64,000 nucleotides of DNA, taken from assembly GCF_000379605.1 (NCBI RefSeq), contig NZ_KB902735.1:1-64000 (forward strand). The letters run 5' to 3'. Below, piece by piece: positions 37,276-46,963 of this stretch; the stretch's first letter is position 1, and the number at the start of each line of letters is the position of its first letter. The notes below the pieces were generated by a model. The model searched no databases. It worked only from the letters and a program-made list of their open reading frames with translations, and had not been told where the DNA came from. Origin of the DNA: Rhizobium giardinii bv. giardinii H152 (lineage in GTDB: Bacteria; Pseudomonadota; Alphaproteobacteria; Rhizobiales; Rhizobiaceae). The position numbers and the translations under genes are program-made.

Positions 37276-38928
37276 TTACCGGTCGCTCACCTCCCAGCGC
37301 GGGTTGACCCAGGGCTCCTGGTTGCTGCGTGCCAGCATGCCCTTGCCGAGAATGTGGTCGGCCGCCTTCTCGCCGGTCATGATCGAGGGGGCGTTGAGGT
37401 TGCCGTAGGTCACGTGCGGGAAGATCGAGCTATCGGCAACGCGCAGGCCATCGACGCCGATGACGCGGGTTTCCGGGTCGACGACGGCCATCGGATCGTT
37501 GCGCGAGCCCATCCTGCAGGTGCCGCAGGGATGATAGGCGCTTTCCAGATGCTCGCGCAGGAACGCGTCGATCTGCTCGTCGCTCTGGACCGCTTCGCCC
37601 GGCTGGATCTCCGGCCCGCGATATTGATCGAAAGCCTTCTGGCCGAAGATTTCGCGCGTCAGGCGGACGCAGTGGCGGAACTTCTCCCAGTCCTCGGGAT
37701 GGCTCATATAGTTGAAGCGGATGACCGGATCGGCCATCGGATCGGCGGAGCGCAGCGTGACGTTGCCACGCGATTTCGACAGGTTGTAGCCGACATGGGC
37801 CTGGAAGCCGTGCGTGTTGGCCGCTGCCTTGCCGTCATAGCTGATGGCAACGGGCAGGAAGTGATACTGGATGTCCGGCTGCTTGACGCCGGGTGCGGAG
37901 CGCAGGAAAGCGCAGGCCTCGAACTGGTTGGAGATGCCGAGACCCTGCTTGAGGAACAGCCATTGCGCGCCCGCAACGCCCTGCCAGAACCACGGCAGCC
38001 AGGAATAGAGCGAGACCGGCTTGGTCGAGATCTGCTGGAAATAGAATTCCATGTGGTCCTGCAGGTTGGCGCCGACGCCCGGCCGGTCGACCTTCACCTC
38101 GATGCCCATGTCCTGAAGGTGCTGGGCCGGACCGATGCCGGAGAGCATCAGCAGTTTCGGCGAGTTGAAGGAGGAGGCAGAGACGATCACTTCGCGGTTG
38201 GCCCTCACCACCTCGATCTTGCCACCGCGATCGATCTCGACGCCGACGGCGCGGCCGTTCTCGATGACCAGCTTGCGGGCGAAGCAGCGGACGAGTTCAA
38301 CGTTCGGCCGCTTCATCGCCGGCTTCAGATAGGCATTGGCAGCCGACCAGCGGCGCCCCTGCCAGACGGTCTGCTCCATATGGCCGAAGCCTTCCTGCTT
38401 GGAGCCGTTATAGTCGTCGGTCAACTCGAAGCCGGCCTGCTTGCCGGCCTCGACGAAGGCGTGAAACAGCGGGTTCTTCAGTGGTCCGCGCTTGACATGC
38501 AGCGGACCGTCCGTGCCGCGCCAGCCTTGCTCGCCGCCCTGCGAGGTCTCCTGCCGCTTGAAATAGGGCAGCACGTCGGCATAGGCCCAGCCCTGCGCGC
38601 CAAGCTCCTCCCAGCGGTTGAAGTCCTCGGCATGGCCGCGCACATAGACCAGCCCGTTAATCGACGACGAGCCACCGATCACCTTGCCGCGGGGTGCGGT
38701 AATGCGGCGGTTGTTGAGGTTCGGCTCGGGCTCGGAGAGATAACCCCAGTTGTAACGCTTCATGCTCATCGGCCAGGCAAGCGCCGCGGGCATCTGGATG
38801 AACGGCCCGAAATCGCTGCCGCCATATTCCAGCACCATGACCGTGTTCTTGCCGTCCTCCGAGAGGCGGTAGGCGAGGGCGGAGCCGGCGGAGCCCGAAC
38901 CGATGATGATGAAGTCTGCCTGTTGCAT
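37276..38928 (-). CDS. betA: Choline dehydrogenase
   Basis: A 550-residue GMC oxidoreductase that oxidises choline to betaine aldehyde. The FAD-binding motif [20 protein letters not shown] opens the protein, [20 protein letters not shown] is the first GMC signature, [16 protein letters not shown] is the second, and [10 protein letters not shown] holds the conserved His. It is the last gene of betICBA. The ATG at 38928 gives the family start MQQADF; the frame continues upstream into the repeat spacer. Confidence 0.95.
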   Translation of the reverse strand: MQQADFIIIGSGSAGSALAYRLSEDGKNTVMVLEYGGSDFGPFIQMPAALAWPMSMKRYNWGYLSEPEPNLNNRRITAPRGKVIGGSSSINGLVYVRGHAEDFNRWEELGAQGWAYADVLPYFKRQETSQGGEQGWRGTDGPLHVKRGPLKNPLFHAFVEAGKQAGFELTDDYNGSKQEGFGHMEQTVWQGRRWSAANAYLKPAMKRPNVELVRCFARKLVIENGRAVGVEIDRGGKIEVVRANREVIVSASSFNSPKLLMLSGIGPAQHLQDMGIEVKVDRPGVGANLQDHMEFYFQQISTKPVSLYSWLPWFWQGVAGAQWLFLKQGLGISNQFEACAFLRSAPGVKQPDIQYHFLPVAISYDGKAAANTHGFQAHVGYNLSKSRGNVTLRSADPMADPVIRFNYMSHPEDWEKFRHCVRLTREIFGQKAFDQYRGPEIQPGEAVQSDEQIDAFLREHLESAYHPCGTCRMGSRNDPMAVVDPETRVIGVDGLRVADSSIFPHVTYGNLNAPSIMTGEKAADHILGKGMLARSNQEPWVNPRWEVSDR

Positions 38929-38959
38929 GGTGTGTTCCCAGTTCGAAAAGTTTGCCCCT

Positions 38960-39165
38960 CGTCCTAGCCATCTCCCCGCGAGCGCGGCGGGGCGACCACC
39001 GAGGTTGCCGCGTGTCCCGTCTCCCCGTTTCCGGGGAGAAGGTGGCCGACAGGATGAGGGGTCCTTTCCCTCCCCCTTGAGGGGAGGGTGGCCCGAAGGG
39101 TCGGGGGCGTTTTCTCTAAAGAAAAGATCCCCTCCCCAACCCCTCCCCACAAGGGGGAGGGGCTT
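38960..39165. repeat. Mosaic of palindromic elements between betB and betA
   Basis: The spacer has several hairpin-forming tracts in tandem: CTCCCCG/CGGGGAG near 39020-39042, a CCTCCCCTTG-like block at about 39066-39085 and CCCCTCCCC/GGGGAGGGG near 39125-39160. The element types resemble those at 29126-29233. It separates betB and betA, so it may affect the mRNA of the operon. Confidence 0.7.
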
Positions 39166-39169
39166 CTCC

Positions 39170-40633
39170 TCAATACGGCGCGTCGACCTTCCCCATCGCC
39201 ACATAGACGCTCTTCAGCTCCGTGTAGTGATTGAGCGCGGCAAGCGAATTCTCCCGCCCGAAACCCGACTGCTTCGAGCCGCCGAAGGGCACTTCGACCG
39301 GCGCGAGATTGTAGGTGTTGATCCACAGCGTGCCGGCCTCCAGCTGGTCGACGACGCGGTGCGCGCGGGTAAGGTCCGATGTGAAGACGCCGGCCGAAAG
39401 CCCGAACTCTGTACCGTTCGCGCGGGCGATCACCTCCTCCTCATTGTCGAAGTCGAGCACGCACATCACCGGCCCGAAGATCTCTTCGCGGCAGATCGTC
39501 ATCTCGTCGGTAACGTCGGCAAAGACGGTCGGCTGGATGTAGGTGCCTTCTGCCGACACATTATTCGGAATGCCGCCGCCGGTCAGAAGCGTCGCTCCTT
39601 CGGCCTTGCCCTTTTCGATATAGGAAAAGACCTTGTCGAGCTGGGCGCGAGACACCATCGGGCCAAGCTGGGTCGCCTCGTCCATCGGGTCGCCGATGAC
39701 GATCTTTTCGGTGCGCTCCTTGAGGCGCGACAGGAACCTGTCCCTGATACCCTTCTGCACGAAGACGCGCGTGCCGTTCGAGCAGACCTGGCCGGTCGAG
39801 TAGAAATTGCCTAGCATCGCTCCGCCGATAGCGCTTTCGAGATCGGCATCGTCGAAGACGATCAGCGGCGACTTGCCGCCGAGCTCCATCGTCACGTGCT
39901 TCAGGCTCGATGCCGCAACACCCGCCACCTTGCGACCGGTCTCGACCGAGCCGGTCAGCGACACCTTGGCAACTTGCTTGTGGTTGACGAGCAGCGGCCC
40001 CGTCGTCCGGTCGCCCTGGATGACGTTGTAGAGGCCCTTGGGCAGGCCGGCTTCAATCAGGATCTCGGCGATCTTCAGCGCGCCGAGCGGCGTGTTTTCG
40101 GAGGGCTTGAACACCATGGCGTTGCCGGCGACGAGTGCCGGCGCACCTTTCCAGCAGGCGATCTGCTGCGGATAGTTCCAGGCGCCGATGCCGACGCAGA
40201 CGCCGAGCGGCACGCGCTTGGTGAAGGCGAAGTCGCCGCCAAGCGGGATATAATCGCCGTTCAGCGCCGCCGCCGCGACGCCGCCGAAGAATTCGAAGGC
40301 GTCCGCGCCGGATGTCGGATCGGCGACGATGGTTTCCTGGATCGGCTTGCCGGTGTCGAGCGTCTCGAGTTCCGAGAGCTCGCGGTTGCGCTCGCGCATG
40401 ATTTCGGCCGCGCGCTTGAGGATGCGGCCGCGCGCCGTCGGGCTGATTGCCGCCCACGCAGGCTGGGCGCGCTTGGCCGCCGCAATCGCCTTTTCGACGA
40501 TGGCAGGGGTCGCCGCATGCAGCCGGGCGATGACTTCGCCGGTCGCCGGATAGATGCTGTCGAAGGCGGTGCCGTCGATATCCTCGACATACTCGCCGTC
40601 GATGAAATGGGAGGCTGGCGGTTGGGCTTTCAT
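39170..40633 (-). CDS. betB: Betaine-aldehyde dehydrogenase
   Basis: A 487-residue aldehyde dehydrogenase that oxidises betaine aldehyde to glycine betaine. It has [19 protein letters not shown], the catalytic Glu250 in MELGGKSP and catalytic Cys284 in [10 protein letters not shown], plus the C-terminal [20 protein letters not shown] typical of BetB. One base separates its start from the betC stop, so the two are tightly coupled. Confidence 0.95.
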   Translation of the reverse strand: MKAQPPASHFIDGEYVEDIDGTAFDSIYPATGEVIARLHAATPAIVEKAIAAAKRAQPAWAAISPTARGRILKRAAEIMRERNRELSELETLDTGKPIQETIVADPTSGADAFEFFGGVAAAALNGDYIPLGGDFAFTKRVPLGVCVGIGAWNYPQQIACWKGAPALVAGNAMVFKPSENTPLGALKIAEILIEAGLPKGLYNVIQGDRTTGPLLVNHKQVAKVSLTGSVETGRKVAGVAASSLKHVTMELGGKSPLIVFDDADLESAIGGAMLGNFYSTGQVCSNGTRVFVQKGIRDRFLSRLKERTEKIVIGDPMDEATQLGPMVSRAQLDKVFSYIEKGKAEGATLLTGGGIPNNVSAEGTYIQPTVFADVTDEMTICREEIFGPVMCVLDFDNEEEVIARANGTEFGLSAGVFTSDLTRAHRVVDQLEAGTLWINTYNLAPVEVPFGGSKQSGFGRENSLAALNHYTELKSVYVAMGKVDAPY

Positions 40634-40634
40634 C

Positions 40635-42173
40635 TTATTCCCCTCGCGGAAAGCGTTTGGATTCTTCGAGATTGTCGAGATTCATGTGGTTGCGCATGTA
40701 GCGCTCGGACGCCTTCTGCAGCGGCTGGTGGTCCCAGGGATAATAGGCGCCGTTGCGCAAGGCCTCGTAGACCACCCAGCGCCGTGCCTGGCTCTGCCGG
40801 ACTGCAGCGTCGAAGGCATCCATGTCCCAGCGCGCCTCTCGCATCTGCCGGAAGGCGTCGAGCGTCGCCTTGATCACCGAATCGGTGGGATCTCTGGCAA
40901 GATTGGTGAGTTCCAGCGGATCGGCATCGAGATCAAAAAGCTGGTCCGGATCGAGCGCGCAATGGACATATTTCCACTTGCCCTCCCGGATCGAGACGAG
41001 CGGCGCATAGGAGCCTTCGGCGGCATATTCCATCAAGACCGGCGTGACGCGCTCGGCGCCGTTGATGACCGGCACGAGGCTCTCGCCGTCGGTCCAGGGC
41101 ATGATCTCGTCCATCGAAATGCCGGCGAGATCGCACAGCGTCGGCGTCACATCGAGATTGGAGACGGGCGCCAGATGCAGGCCGGGTGTAACGCCGGGAC
41201 CGGCGATCATCAACGGCACGCGGGCAGAGCCTTCGAAGAAGCTCATCTTGAACCAGAGGCCGCGCTCGCCGAGCATGTCGCCATGGTCCGAGCAGAACAG
41301 GATCAGCGTGTCGTCCAGCATCCGCGTCCGGGTCAGCGTGTCGACCAGCTCGCCGACCTTCTCGTCGAGATAGGAGATATTGGCGAAATAGGCCTGGCGC
41401 GAACGGCGGATGTTTTCCTCCGTCAGGGCGAAGCTCTGGTAGTCGCAGGCGAGCATCAGGCGCTGCGAATGCGGGTCCTGTTCGGCAAAGGAAATCGCGC
41501 CAAGCTCGGGCGCAAGATGCTCGCAGCCCTCGTAGAGATCCCAGAATTTGCGGCGCGCCACATAGGGGTCGTGCGGGTGGGTGAAGGAGACGGTCACCGC
41601 CCAGGGACGCCGGTTCGCATCGTCCTGCTCGCGCGAAAGCTGGTAGAGCTTCCGGTTGGCGAGGAAGGCCACCTCGTCGTCATATTCCATCTGGTTGGTG
41701 ATCTCGGCGACGCCCGCGCCGGTGACGGAGCCGAGATTGTGATACCACCAGTCGATCCGCTCGCCCGGCTTGCGATAATCCGGCGTCCATCCGAAATCGG
41801 CCGGATAGATGTCCGTCGTCAGCCGTTCCTCGAAGCCGTGCAACTGGTCCGGGCCCACGAAGTGCATCTTGCCGGACAGTGCCGTGTAATAGCCGGCCCG
41901 GCGCAGGTGATGCGCATAGGTCGGGATCGAGGAGACGTATTCGGCCGCGTTGTCATAGACCTGCGTGCGGCTCGGCAATTGACCGGCCATGAAGGAGGCG
42001 CGGGCAGGGGCGCAGAGCGGCGAGGAGGTGTAGTTGTTGCGAAAGCGCGCGGCGCGTCTGGCGAGCGCCTTCATGTGCGGCGCATGCAGGAACTCCGCCG
42101 GGCCGTCCGGAAAGAACTTTCCGTTCAGCTGGTCGACCATGATGATCAGGATGTTCGGCCGGCGAGCAGTCAT
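40635..42173 (-). CDS. betC: Choline-sulfatase
   Basis: A 512-residue sulfatase that hydrolyses choline-O-sulfate to choline and sulfate. The sulfatase active site is CAPARAS with Cys54, the residue converted to formylglycine. Metal ligands appear in MVDQLNG and [16 protein letters not shown]. Genes for this enzyme next to betBA are typical of rhizobia. The start overlaps the betI stop (ATGA). Confidence 0.95.
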   Translation of the reverse strand: MTARRPNILIIMVDQLNGKFFPDGPAEFLHAPHMKALARRAARFRNNYTSSPLCAPARASFMAGQLPSRTQVYDNAAEYVSSIPTYAHHLRRAGYYTALSGKMHFVGPDQLHGFEERLTTDIYPADFGWTPDYRKPGERIDWWYHNLGSVTGAGVAEITNQMEYDDEVAFLANRKLYQLSREQDDANRRPWAVTVSFTHPHDPYVARRKFWDLYEGCEHLAPELGAISFAEQDPHSQRLMLACDYQSFALTEENIRRSRQAYFANISYLDEKVGELVDTLTRTRMLDDTLILFCSDHGDMLGERGLWFKMSFFEGSARVPLMIAGPGVTPGLHLAPVSNLDVTPTLCDLAGISMDEIMPWTDGESLVPVINGAERVTPVLMEYAAEGSYAPLVSIREGKWKYVHCALDPDQLFDLDADPLELTNLARDPTDSVIKATLDAFRQMREARWDMDAFDAAVRQSQARRWVVYEALRNGAYYPWDHQPLQKASERYMRNHMNLDNLEESKRFPRGE

Positions 42174-42772
42174 GCAGCGTATCCTTGCCTGGCAAGTGCA
42201 TTCAGGTTGAGCGTGATGTAGTCGTCGGTCAGGGCGATGGAGGCTTCCGCCGTCACCGGCGAGGAACCGAGCGCCCGGCGAATATAGAGCCCGTCGATCA
42301 TCGCAGCGGTGCCCTCGGCGACGCGCACCGCATCATCCGCGCCACACAGCGCCTTCAGGTTGGCCACCAGATTCGACCGCAACCGGCGGGCATAGATGAC
42401 GAGGAAACGCCGGGTCTCGTCCGAACACTGGGCTTCGGAATAAAAGGCCAGCCAGGCGGCGATCGTTTCCGGCGCGAACTGGTCGGCGTGGAAGCTGACG
42501 CGGACGATGGCCGAGAGCCGTTCGCGCGCGGTTTTCGCTGCCGCGAGCGCCGTCACTGCATCGGCGCGCAACTGCTTCAGAAGAGAGCGGATCGTCTCGG
42601 TGAGCAGTTGTTCCTTGCTGCCGAAATAATGGTGCGCAAGCGCCGCCGAAACGCCGGCGTTGCGAGCAATATCCGACATCGTGACCGCCAGCGTGCCCTG
42701 ATCGCCGATCACGCGAAGCGCTGCGTCCACCAGAGCCTTGCGGCGTACCGGTTCCATCCCGATTTTCGGCAT
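42170..42772 (-). CDS. betI: Choline-responsive TetR-family repressor
   Basis: A 200-residue TetR-family regulator of the operon. Its start MPKIGMEPVRRKALVDAALR and helix-turn-helix (TMSDIARNAGVSAALAHHYF) are BetI signatures. The ATG at 42772 is preferred over 42820 because MPKIGMEP is the normal start and GAGGGG precedes it. A perfect operator lies about 33 bases upstream of it. It likely releases the promoter with choline. Confidence 0.94.
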   Translation of the reverse strand: MPKIGMEPVRRKALVDAALRVIGDQGTLAVTMSDIARNAGVSAALAHHYFGSKEQLLTETIRSLLKQLRADAVTALAAAKTARERLSAIVRVSFHADQFAPETIAAWLAFYSEAQCSDETRRFLVIYARRLRSNLVANLKALCGADDAVRVAEGTAAMIDGLYIRRALGSSPVTAEASIALTDDYITLNLNALARQGYAA

Positions 42773-42804
42773 TCTCGACCCCTCTTTATGTGGGCAGTGT
42801 ATTT

Positions 42805-42824
42805 TTGATTGATCTGTCAATCAA
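42805..42824. promoter_or_regulatory. BetI operator
   Basis: TTGATTGA-TCTG-TCAATCAA: perfect 8-bp arms with a 4-base spacer. The half site is like the TTGATT...CAATCAA known from E. coli BetI sites. It lies 33-52 bases upstream of the betI start. Confidence 0.8.
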
Positions 42825-42918
42825 TAAAAATATTCCAAATCTTTCCCTTTGATTTAGTCGTAGAATGCCGCTCTAGTTAAGCTCGCATGATCGCCCATGG
42901 ATAATTGGAGGTTGCTTT

Positions 42919-43467
42919 ATGGCTCAGGCATTCGACCCCACCGGAAAACAGGCTGCCAGCGAAAAATGGGGATGGTTCGTGGCGCTCGGCGTGCTGATGA
43001 TCATGGGCGGCGGGATCGCCTTCGGCAATGTGCTCGCTGCCACCGTCGCCTCCGTCTACACCGTCGGCATCGTCATGCTGGCAGGCGGCCTGCTGCATCT
43101 CGCCCAGGCTTTCCGCGTCAGGGGATGGGAGCGGGTGATGTACTGGATCCTCAGCGGCGGCTGTTACACCGTCGCCGGTGTTTTCGCCTTTCTCAATCCG
43201 CTCCTGGCGTCTGCGGTTCTTACCTTGCTGATGGCGGTGGCGCTGATGGTTGCCGGCGGGTTCCGCATCTGGTCCGCCTTCAATCTGCGGCCGCTCAAGG
43301 GCTGGGGATGGATTGCGCTCGGCGGCGTGGTCACGGCGCTGGCGGGCCTCGTCATCGCCGCCGGCTGGCCGGTCAACAGCCTGTGGATCCTCGGCCTGTT
43401 CCTCGCCATCGACCTGGTGATGCAGGGCCTTGCCTTGATCGCGTTCGGTGTTCTCGCCAAGGGCTGA
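42919..43467 (+). CDS. HdeD-family (DUF308) membrane protein
   Basis: A 182-residue polytopic membrane protein with about six hydrophobic helices (GWFVALGVLMIMGGGIAFGN, SVYTVGIVMLAGGLLHLAQA, and repeats of the same kind). Paired repeats of the two-helix unit and the FNLRPLKGWGWIALGGV segment fit the HdeD/DUF308 family linked to acid stress in enteric bacteria. GGAGG precedes the ATG. Divergent from betI; no link to betaine metabolism is shown. Confidence 0.88.
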   Translation: MAQAFDPTGKQAASEKWGWFVALGVLMIMGGGIAFGNVLAATVASVYTVGIVMLAGGLLHLAQAFRVRGWERVMYWILSGGCYTVAGVFAFLNPLLASAVLTLLMAVALMVAGGFRIWSAFNLRPLKGWGWIALGGVVTALAGLVIAAGWPVNSLWILGLFLAIDLVMQGLALIAFGVLAKG

Positions 43468-43520
43468 CGGTGGTTTTTTGTCGCTTGAAGAAGGGATAGT
43501 GCCTCGCGGCTAACTTGCGG

Positions 43521-43549
43521 CGGTCATTGAACTTTCACAAAACTGTCAC
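43521..43549 (+). promoter_or_regulatory. PHO box: three phased PhoB-type repeats
   Basis: Three heptamers are spaced 11 nt apart: CGGTCAT (43521-43527), CTTTCAC (43532-43538), CTGTCAC (43543-43549), with 4-base gaps (TGAA, AAAA). The last two give CTTTCACAAAACTGTCAC, matching 16 of 18 bases of the PhoB consensus CTGTCATAAAACTGTCAC. It lies about 75 bases before the c-di-GMP gene start. PhoB binding is inferred. Confidence 0.7.
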
Positions 43550-43622
43550 GCAGGGGAAACGGAAAATTTAAGCCCGGAAGCGATCTTTTGCGCAATCTTG
43601 TTTTCCGATCCGGAGTCCGCGC

Positions 43623-45422
43623 ATGTCCGCCGCCGAAATGCTTTCCCTGCGCCGCTTCGGCGACGATCAGATCGTCAACCTGGCGAAGCTCGCGATCGAG
43701 AACGCCTTCCAGCCGATTGCCGAGATCGCCACCGGTGCCGTTTTCGGTTACGAAACCCTGATGCGTGGCTTCGAACGGCTGGGCTTCAAGTCGCCGCTCG
43801 AACTGCTCGACAAGGCGGAGGCGGCGGGGCAACTCCTGGCGCTGGAACACATGATCAACACCCGCGCCTTCGCCGGTTTCGCCAGCCTGCCGGATTTCGC
43901 TTCACGGACCCTGTTCGTCAATTTCGACAGCCGCCTGATCGGGCTGGAGGGCGATCTCGTCGAGCGGCTCGGCATTCACCTGAAGCGCGCCAACATCCCG
44001 CCGTCGTCGATCTGTTTTGAACTTTCCGAGCGCTTCGACAGCGGCACGATGCCGGATTTTTCAGGGCTGATGAAACGCCTGCGGCTTGCCGGATTCAAGC
44101 TGGCGATCGACGATTTCGGCGTCGGATTCAATGGGTTGAAGCTGCTCTGCGACCAGCCGGTGGACTATGTGAAGATCGACCGGCATTTCATCTGCGGCAT
44201 CGAGGCCAGCCCGCGCAAGCGCCATCTCGTGCGCCATACGGTCAATACCGCCCATGTGCTCGGCACCCGCGTCATTGCCGAGGGCGTCGAGACGGCGGCG
44301 GAATTCGCCACCTGCCGCGATCTTGGCTGCGATCTCGTCCAGGGCTATTTCGTCGCCCGCCCGACGGTGCATTTCGCCGATCTGCAGCCCGCCTATCCGC
44401 ATCTGGAACAGAGCGCCGGCGCCCGCCGCCACTCGACCTCGCTCGACAGCATCCTCATCCGTAAACAGATCGAGCAGGTTCCGGCGCTGCGCGAGAACGA
44501 CGATCTGGACTCGGTGTTCGAACTGTTCCGGCGCTCGCCGCAGCGCAGTTTCTTTCCGGTGCTCAACGCCAATGGCGAGCCGCGCGGCGTCCTGCATGAG
44601 TATCACGTCAAGGAGATGATCTATCACCCCTTCGGCCGCGACCTTTTGAAGAACCATATGTACCAGCGCCACATCTCGCATTTCGTCAGTCCGGCGCCGA
44701 TAGCCGATCTGGAAACGCCGGCCGACGAGATGCTGAAGATCTTTGCCGGCATGGACGGCAGCGACTGCGTCATCCTGACGGAGAACATGCGCTATGCCGG
44801 CGTGCTGTCGGCCGCGTCGCTTCTGAAGATCATCAGCGAAAAGCAATTGAAAAATGCCCAGGAACAGAACCCTCTGACCGGCCTGCCCGGGAACCGCGCC
44901 ATCCGCGACCACGTGCAGGACGCGGTGCTCGACGGCGATGAAGCCCGCTATTTCTGCTATTGCGACTTCGACAGCTTCAAGCCTTTCAACGATCACTACG
45001 GCTTCCAGAAAGGCGACCTCGCCATCTCGCTGTTTGCCGCCCTGATGCGTCGGCATTTCATCGGCGAGGAAAAGTTTTTGGGCCACGTCGGCGGCGATGA
45101 TTTCTTCATCGGCGTCCGTGGCTCAACGCAGGAGGAGGTGGGTGCTGTGCTGACGCGGGTTCTGTCCGAGTTCCGCAGCGACGTTCGCCAGCTCTATTCC
45201 CAGCAACATCAGCAGGCAGGCTACATGACCGGCCATGGCCGCGGTGGCGAACCGACGATCTTCCCCTTGATGCGCTGCTCGATCGCCGTGCTGATCCTGC
45301 CGGAAGGTTTTGTCTTTTCCGATGCCCAGGCCGTCAGCGCCCGCATCGCCGAAATCAAGAGCCGGGCAAAGGAAAGCGAAACAGGTCTGGTCTTCGATAC
45401 GTTCGGTGGCACGGGGTCCTGA
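43623..45422 (+). CDS. EAL-CBS-GGDEF c-di-GMP phosphodiesterase
   Basis: A 599-residue soluble protein. The EAL domain (about 15-260) keeps its key residues: Glu44 in YETLMRG, Asn100, Glu133, Asp163-Asp164 in AIDDFGVGF, Lys184, and EGVET (220-224). Two CBS-like modules follow (about 285-410), which may sense adenine nucleotides. The C-terminal GGDEF domain has GGDDF at 490-494, a variant, so it may be weak or regulatory. The likely net activity is c-di-GMP breakdown. The PHO-box repeats upstream suggest induction by low phosphate. Confidence 0.9.
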   Translation: MSAAEMLSLRRFGDDQIVNLAKLAIENAFQPIAEIATGAVFGYETLMRGFERLGFKSPLELLDKAEAAGQLLALEHMINTRAFAGFASLPDFASRTLFVNFDSRLIGLEGDLVERLGIHLKRANIPPSSICFELSERFDSGTMPDFSGLMKRLRLAGFKLAIDDFGVGFNGLKLLCDQPVDYVKIDRHFICGIEASPRKRHLVRHTVNTAHVLGTRVIAEGVETAAEFATCRDLGCDLVQGYFVARPTVHFADLQPAYPHLEQSAGARRHSTSLDSILIRKQIEQVPALRENDDLDSVFELFRRSPQRSFFPVLNANGEPRGVLHEYHVKEMIYHPFGRDLLKNHMYQRHISHFVSPAPIADLETPADEMLKIFAGMDGSDCVILTENMRYAGVLSAASLLKIISEKQLKNAQEQNPLTGLPGNRAIRDHVQDAVLDGDEARYFCYCDFDSFKPFNDHYGFQKGDLAISLFAALMRRHFIGEEKFLGHVGGDDFFIGVRGSTQEEVGAVLTRVLSEFRSDVRQLYSQQHQQAGYMTGHGRGGEPTIFPLMRCSIAVLILPEGFVFSDAQAVSARIAEIKSRAKESETGLVFDTFGGTGS

Positions 45423-45577
45423 TCGCCGCCCGCGACGGCTGAAAAAGAAAACGGGCCGCTATCGTTTTGCCGCATTATCTCATTGTGCCGCAGGCGATGC
45501 CGGCGGCCAAAACACGGCTTTGCCGTTCTGCGTTCCCGCGCTAGATACATCGCCATGAAGAATGCGAGGACAAGGCC

Positions 45578-46576
45578 GTGACCCTGCCGACCGAAATGAC
45601 CTATGTCGATCTTCCGTCTCCGGGCGGCCCGGAAAAGATGGTACTGGCGCGCGGCCCGCTGCCTGAAATCAGGCCCGGCGACATGCTGATTCGGGTCGAG
45701 GCTTCCGGCGTCAATCGCCCGGACGTGCTGCAGCGGCAGGGCCACTATCCGCCGCCGCCAGGTGCAAGCCCGATCCTCGGGCTCGAGGTTGCCGGTGAAG
45801 TGGTGGCCTTGGGCGAGGGCGCCGAGGGTTTTACGATCGGAGACAAGGTTTGCGGTTTGGCCAATGGCGGCGGCTATGCCGAATTCTGCGCCCTGCCGGC
45901 GACGCAGGCCTTGCCTTGGCCGAGGGGCTATGACGCCGCCCGCGCCGCCGCCCTGCCGGAAACCTTCTTCACCGTCTGGGCCAATGTCTTCCAGATGGCC
46001 GATCTGGTGGAGGGCGAGAAGATCCTCATCCATGGCGGCTCGAGCGGCATCGGCACCACGGCCATCCAGCTTGCTCGCGCCTTTGGCGCCGAGGTTTTCG
46101 TCACCGCCGGCGCCAGGGACAAGTGCGACGCCTGCGTTTCGCTCGGCGCGCGGCGCGCAATCAACTATCGCGAAGAGGATTTCAAGGCGGTTGTCCTTGA
46201 GGAAACCGGCGGCCGCGGCGTCGATGTCATCCTCGATATGGTCGGCGCGCCCTATTTCGATCGCAACATCGGGTCGCTCGCCAAGGACGGCCGCCTGTCG
46301 ATCATCGCCTTCCTCGGCGGTGCCTCGGTGGAAAAAGCCAATATCGCGCCGATCCTCGGCAAGCGCCTGCATGTCATGGGCTCGGCCATGCGGCCGCGCA
46401 CGGCGGTCGAGAAGGAGGCGATCCGCGACGATCTTCTCGACAATGTCTGGCCGCTGCTGGATGAGGGCGACGTCGCGCCGGTCATGCACGCCGTGGTGCC
46501 GTTCTCGAACGTTGTCGAGGCGCACCGGCTGATGGAGGCCGGCAACCACATCGGCAAGATCGTCATGACCTTGTAG
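45578..46576 (+). CDS. NAD(P)H:quinone oxidoreductase (zinc-free MDR type)
   Basis: A 332-residue enzyme of the medium-chain reductase family. [20 protein letters not shown] and [15 protein letters not shown] are typical of zinc-free quinone reductases (p53-induced gene 3/zeta-crystallin group), and [20 protein letters not shown] is the NADPH-binding Rossmann motif. The structural zinc Cys are missing. It begins with GTG at 45578; GAGGA precedes it. It uses quinones or related electrophiles; the substrate is not known. Confidence 0.88.
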   Translation: MTLPTEMTYVDLPSPGGPEKMVLARGPLPEIRPGDMLIRVEASGVNRPDVLQRQGHYPPPPGASPILGLEVAGEVVALGEGAEGFTIGDKVCGLANGGGYAEFCALPATQALPWPRGYDAARAAALPETFFTVWANVFQMADLVEGEKILIHGGSSGIGTTAIQLARAFGAEVFVTAGARDKCDACVSLGARRAINYREEDFKAVVLEETGGRGVDVILDMVGAPYFDRNIGSLAKDGRLSIIAFLGGASVEKANIAPILGKRLHVMGSAMRPRTAVEKEAIRDDLLDNVWPLLDEGDVAPVMHAVVPFSNVVEAHRLMEAGNHIGKIVMTL

Positions 46577-46663
46577 CGAAAGTCTAAGATCGCCGCCCTT
46601 GCAATCGCAACGAATCTGACTACCTTGAAGTCATCTTCAACGTAAAGAAAGGAAGGTGATCCA

Positions 46664-46738
46664 GTGTCTAATGAGCTTTCGAACCTCGTAACGGACATGG
46701 GAATTGTGGTGGCGGAAACGAGGCAGCCCTCGTTCTGA
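46664..46738 (+). CDS. Candidate 24-residue peptide in a structured transcript
   Basis: A GTG start preceded by a strong AGGAAGGTG opens VSNELSNLVTDMGIVVAE plus TRQPSF, then TGA. The Shine-Dalgarno AGGAAGG (46650-46656) is complementary to CCTTCCT (46745-46751). Inside the coding region CCTCGT at 46684 and at 46728 both can pair with ACGAGG (46718-46723). The transcript ends at a strong terminator. The peptide has no known relative that I recognise; it may be a regulator or only a spurious ORF. Expression is not shown. Confidence 0.4.
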   Translation: MSNELSNLVTDMGIVVAETRQPSF

Positions 46739-46803
46739 ACCCAGCCTTCCTGCGGGTCGCACCTTGATGCGGTCCGGGCCCGTTACCTGGCCAAAACTCA
46801 TGG

Positions 46804-46838
46804 AGGGCCGCCCTGGGGCGGCCCTTTTTGTTTTCAGC
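46804..46838 (+). terminator. Strong terminator after the small ORF
   Basis: AGGGCCGCC (46804-46812), a 4-base loop and GGCGGCCCT (46817-46825), then TTTTGTTTT. Stem of nine GC-rich pairs. Confidence 0.9.
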
Positions 46839-46960
46839 GGTAGATTTCTCGGCGATTGCCGATGATCTCGCACAACAGGCGATAGTCGCCGACGCGGTAA
46901 CTCCAAAGTGCTTGAGAGGGCCGGTTAATTGTTTGCCAGTTAAGGTATTGTAGGTTCTCG
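46834..46960 (-). pseudogene. RelE-type toxin remnant
   Basis: In one minus-strand frame, LWSYRVGDYRLLCEIIGNRR followed by EIYR-stop is the C-terminal half of a RelE-type toxin; in another frame just upstream the reading TLTGKQLTGPLKHF is the preceding conserved segment. The two parts are joined by a frameshift, the first half of the gene is absent, and the usual segment between CEI and R..IY is shortened. It is therefore a decayed copy, distinct from the toxin at 36969. It abuts the DUF3750 gene. Confidence 0.7.
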
Positions 46961-46963
46961 CCC

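Noticed and set aside
37249..38967. A 572-codon plus-strand frame opposite betA
   Set aside because: Antisense to betA, which has full GMC signatures.
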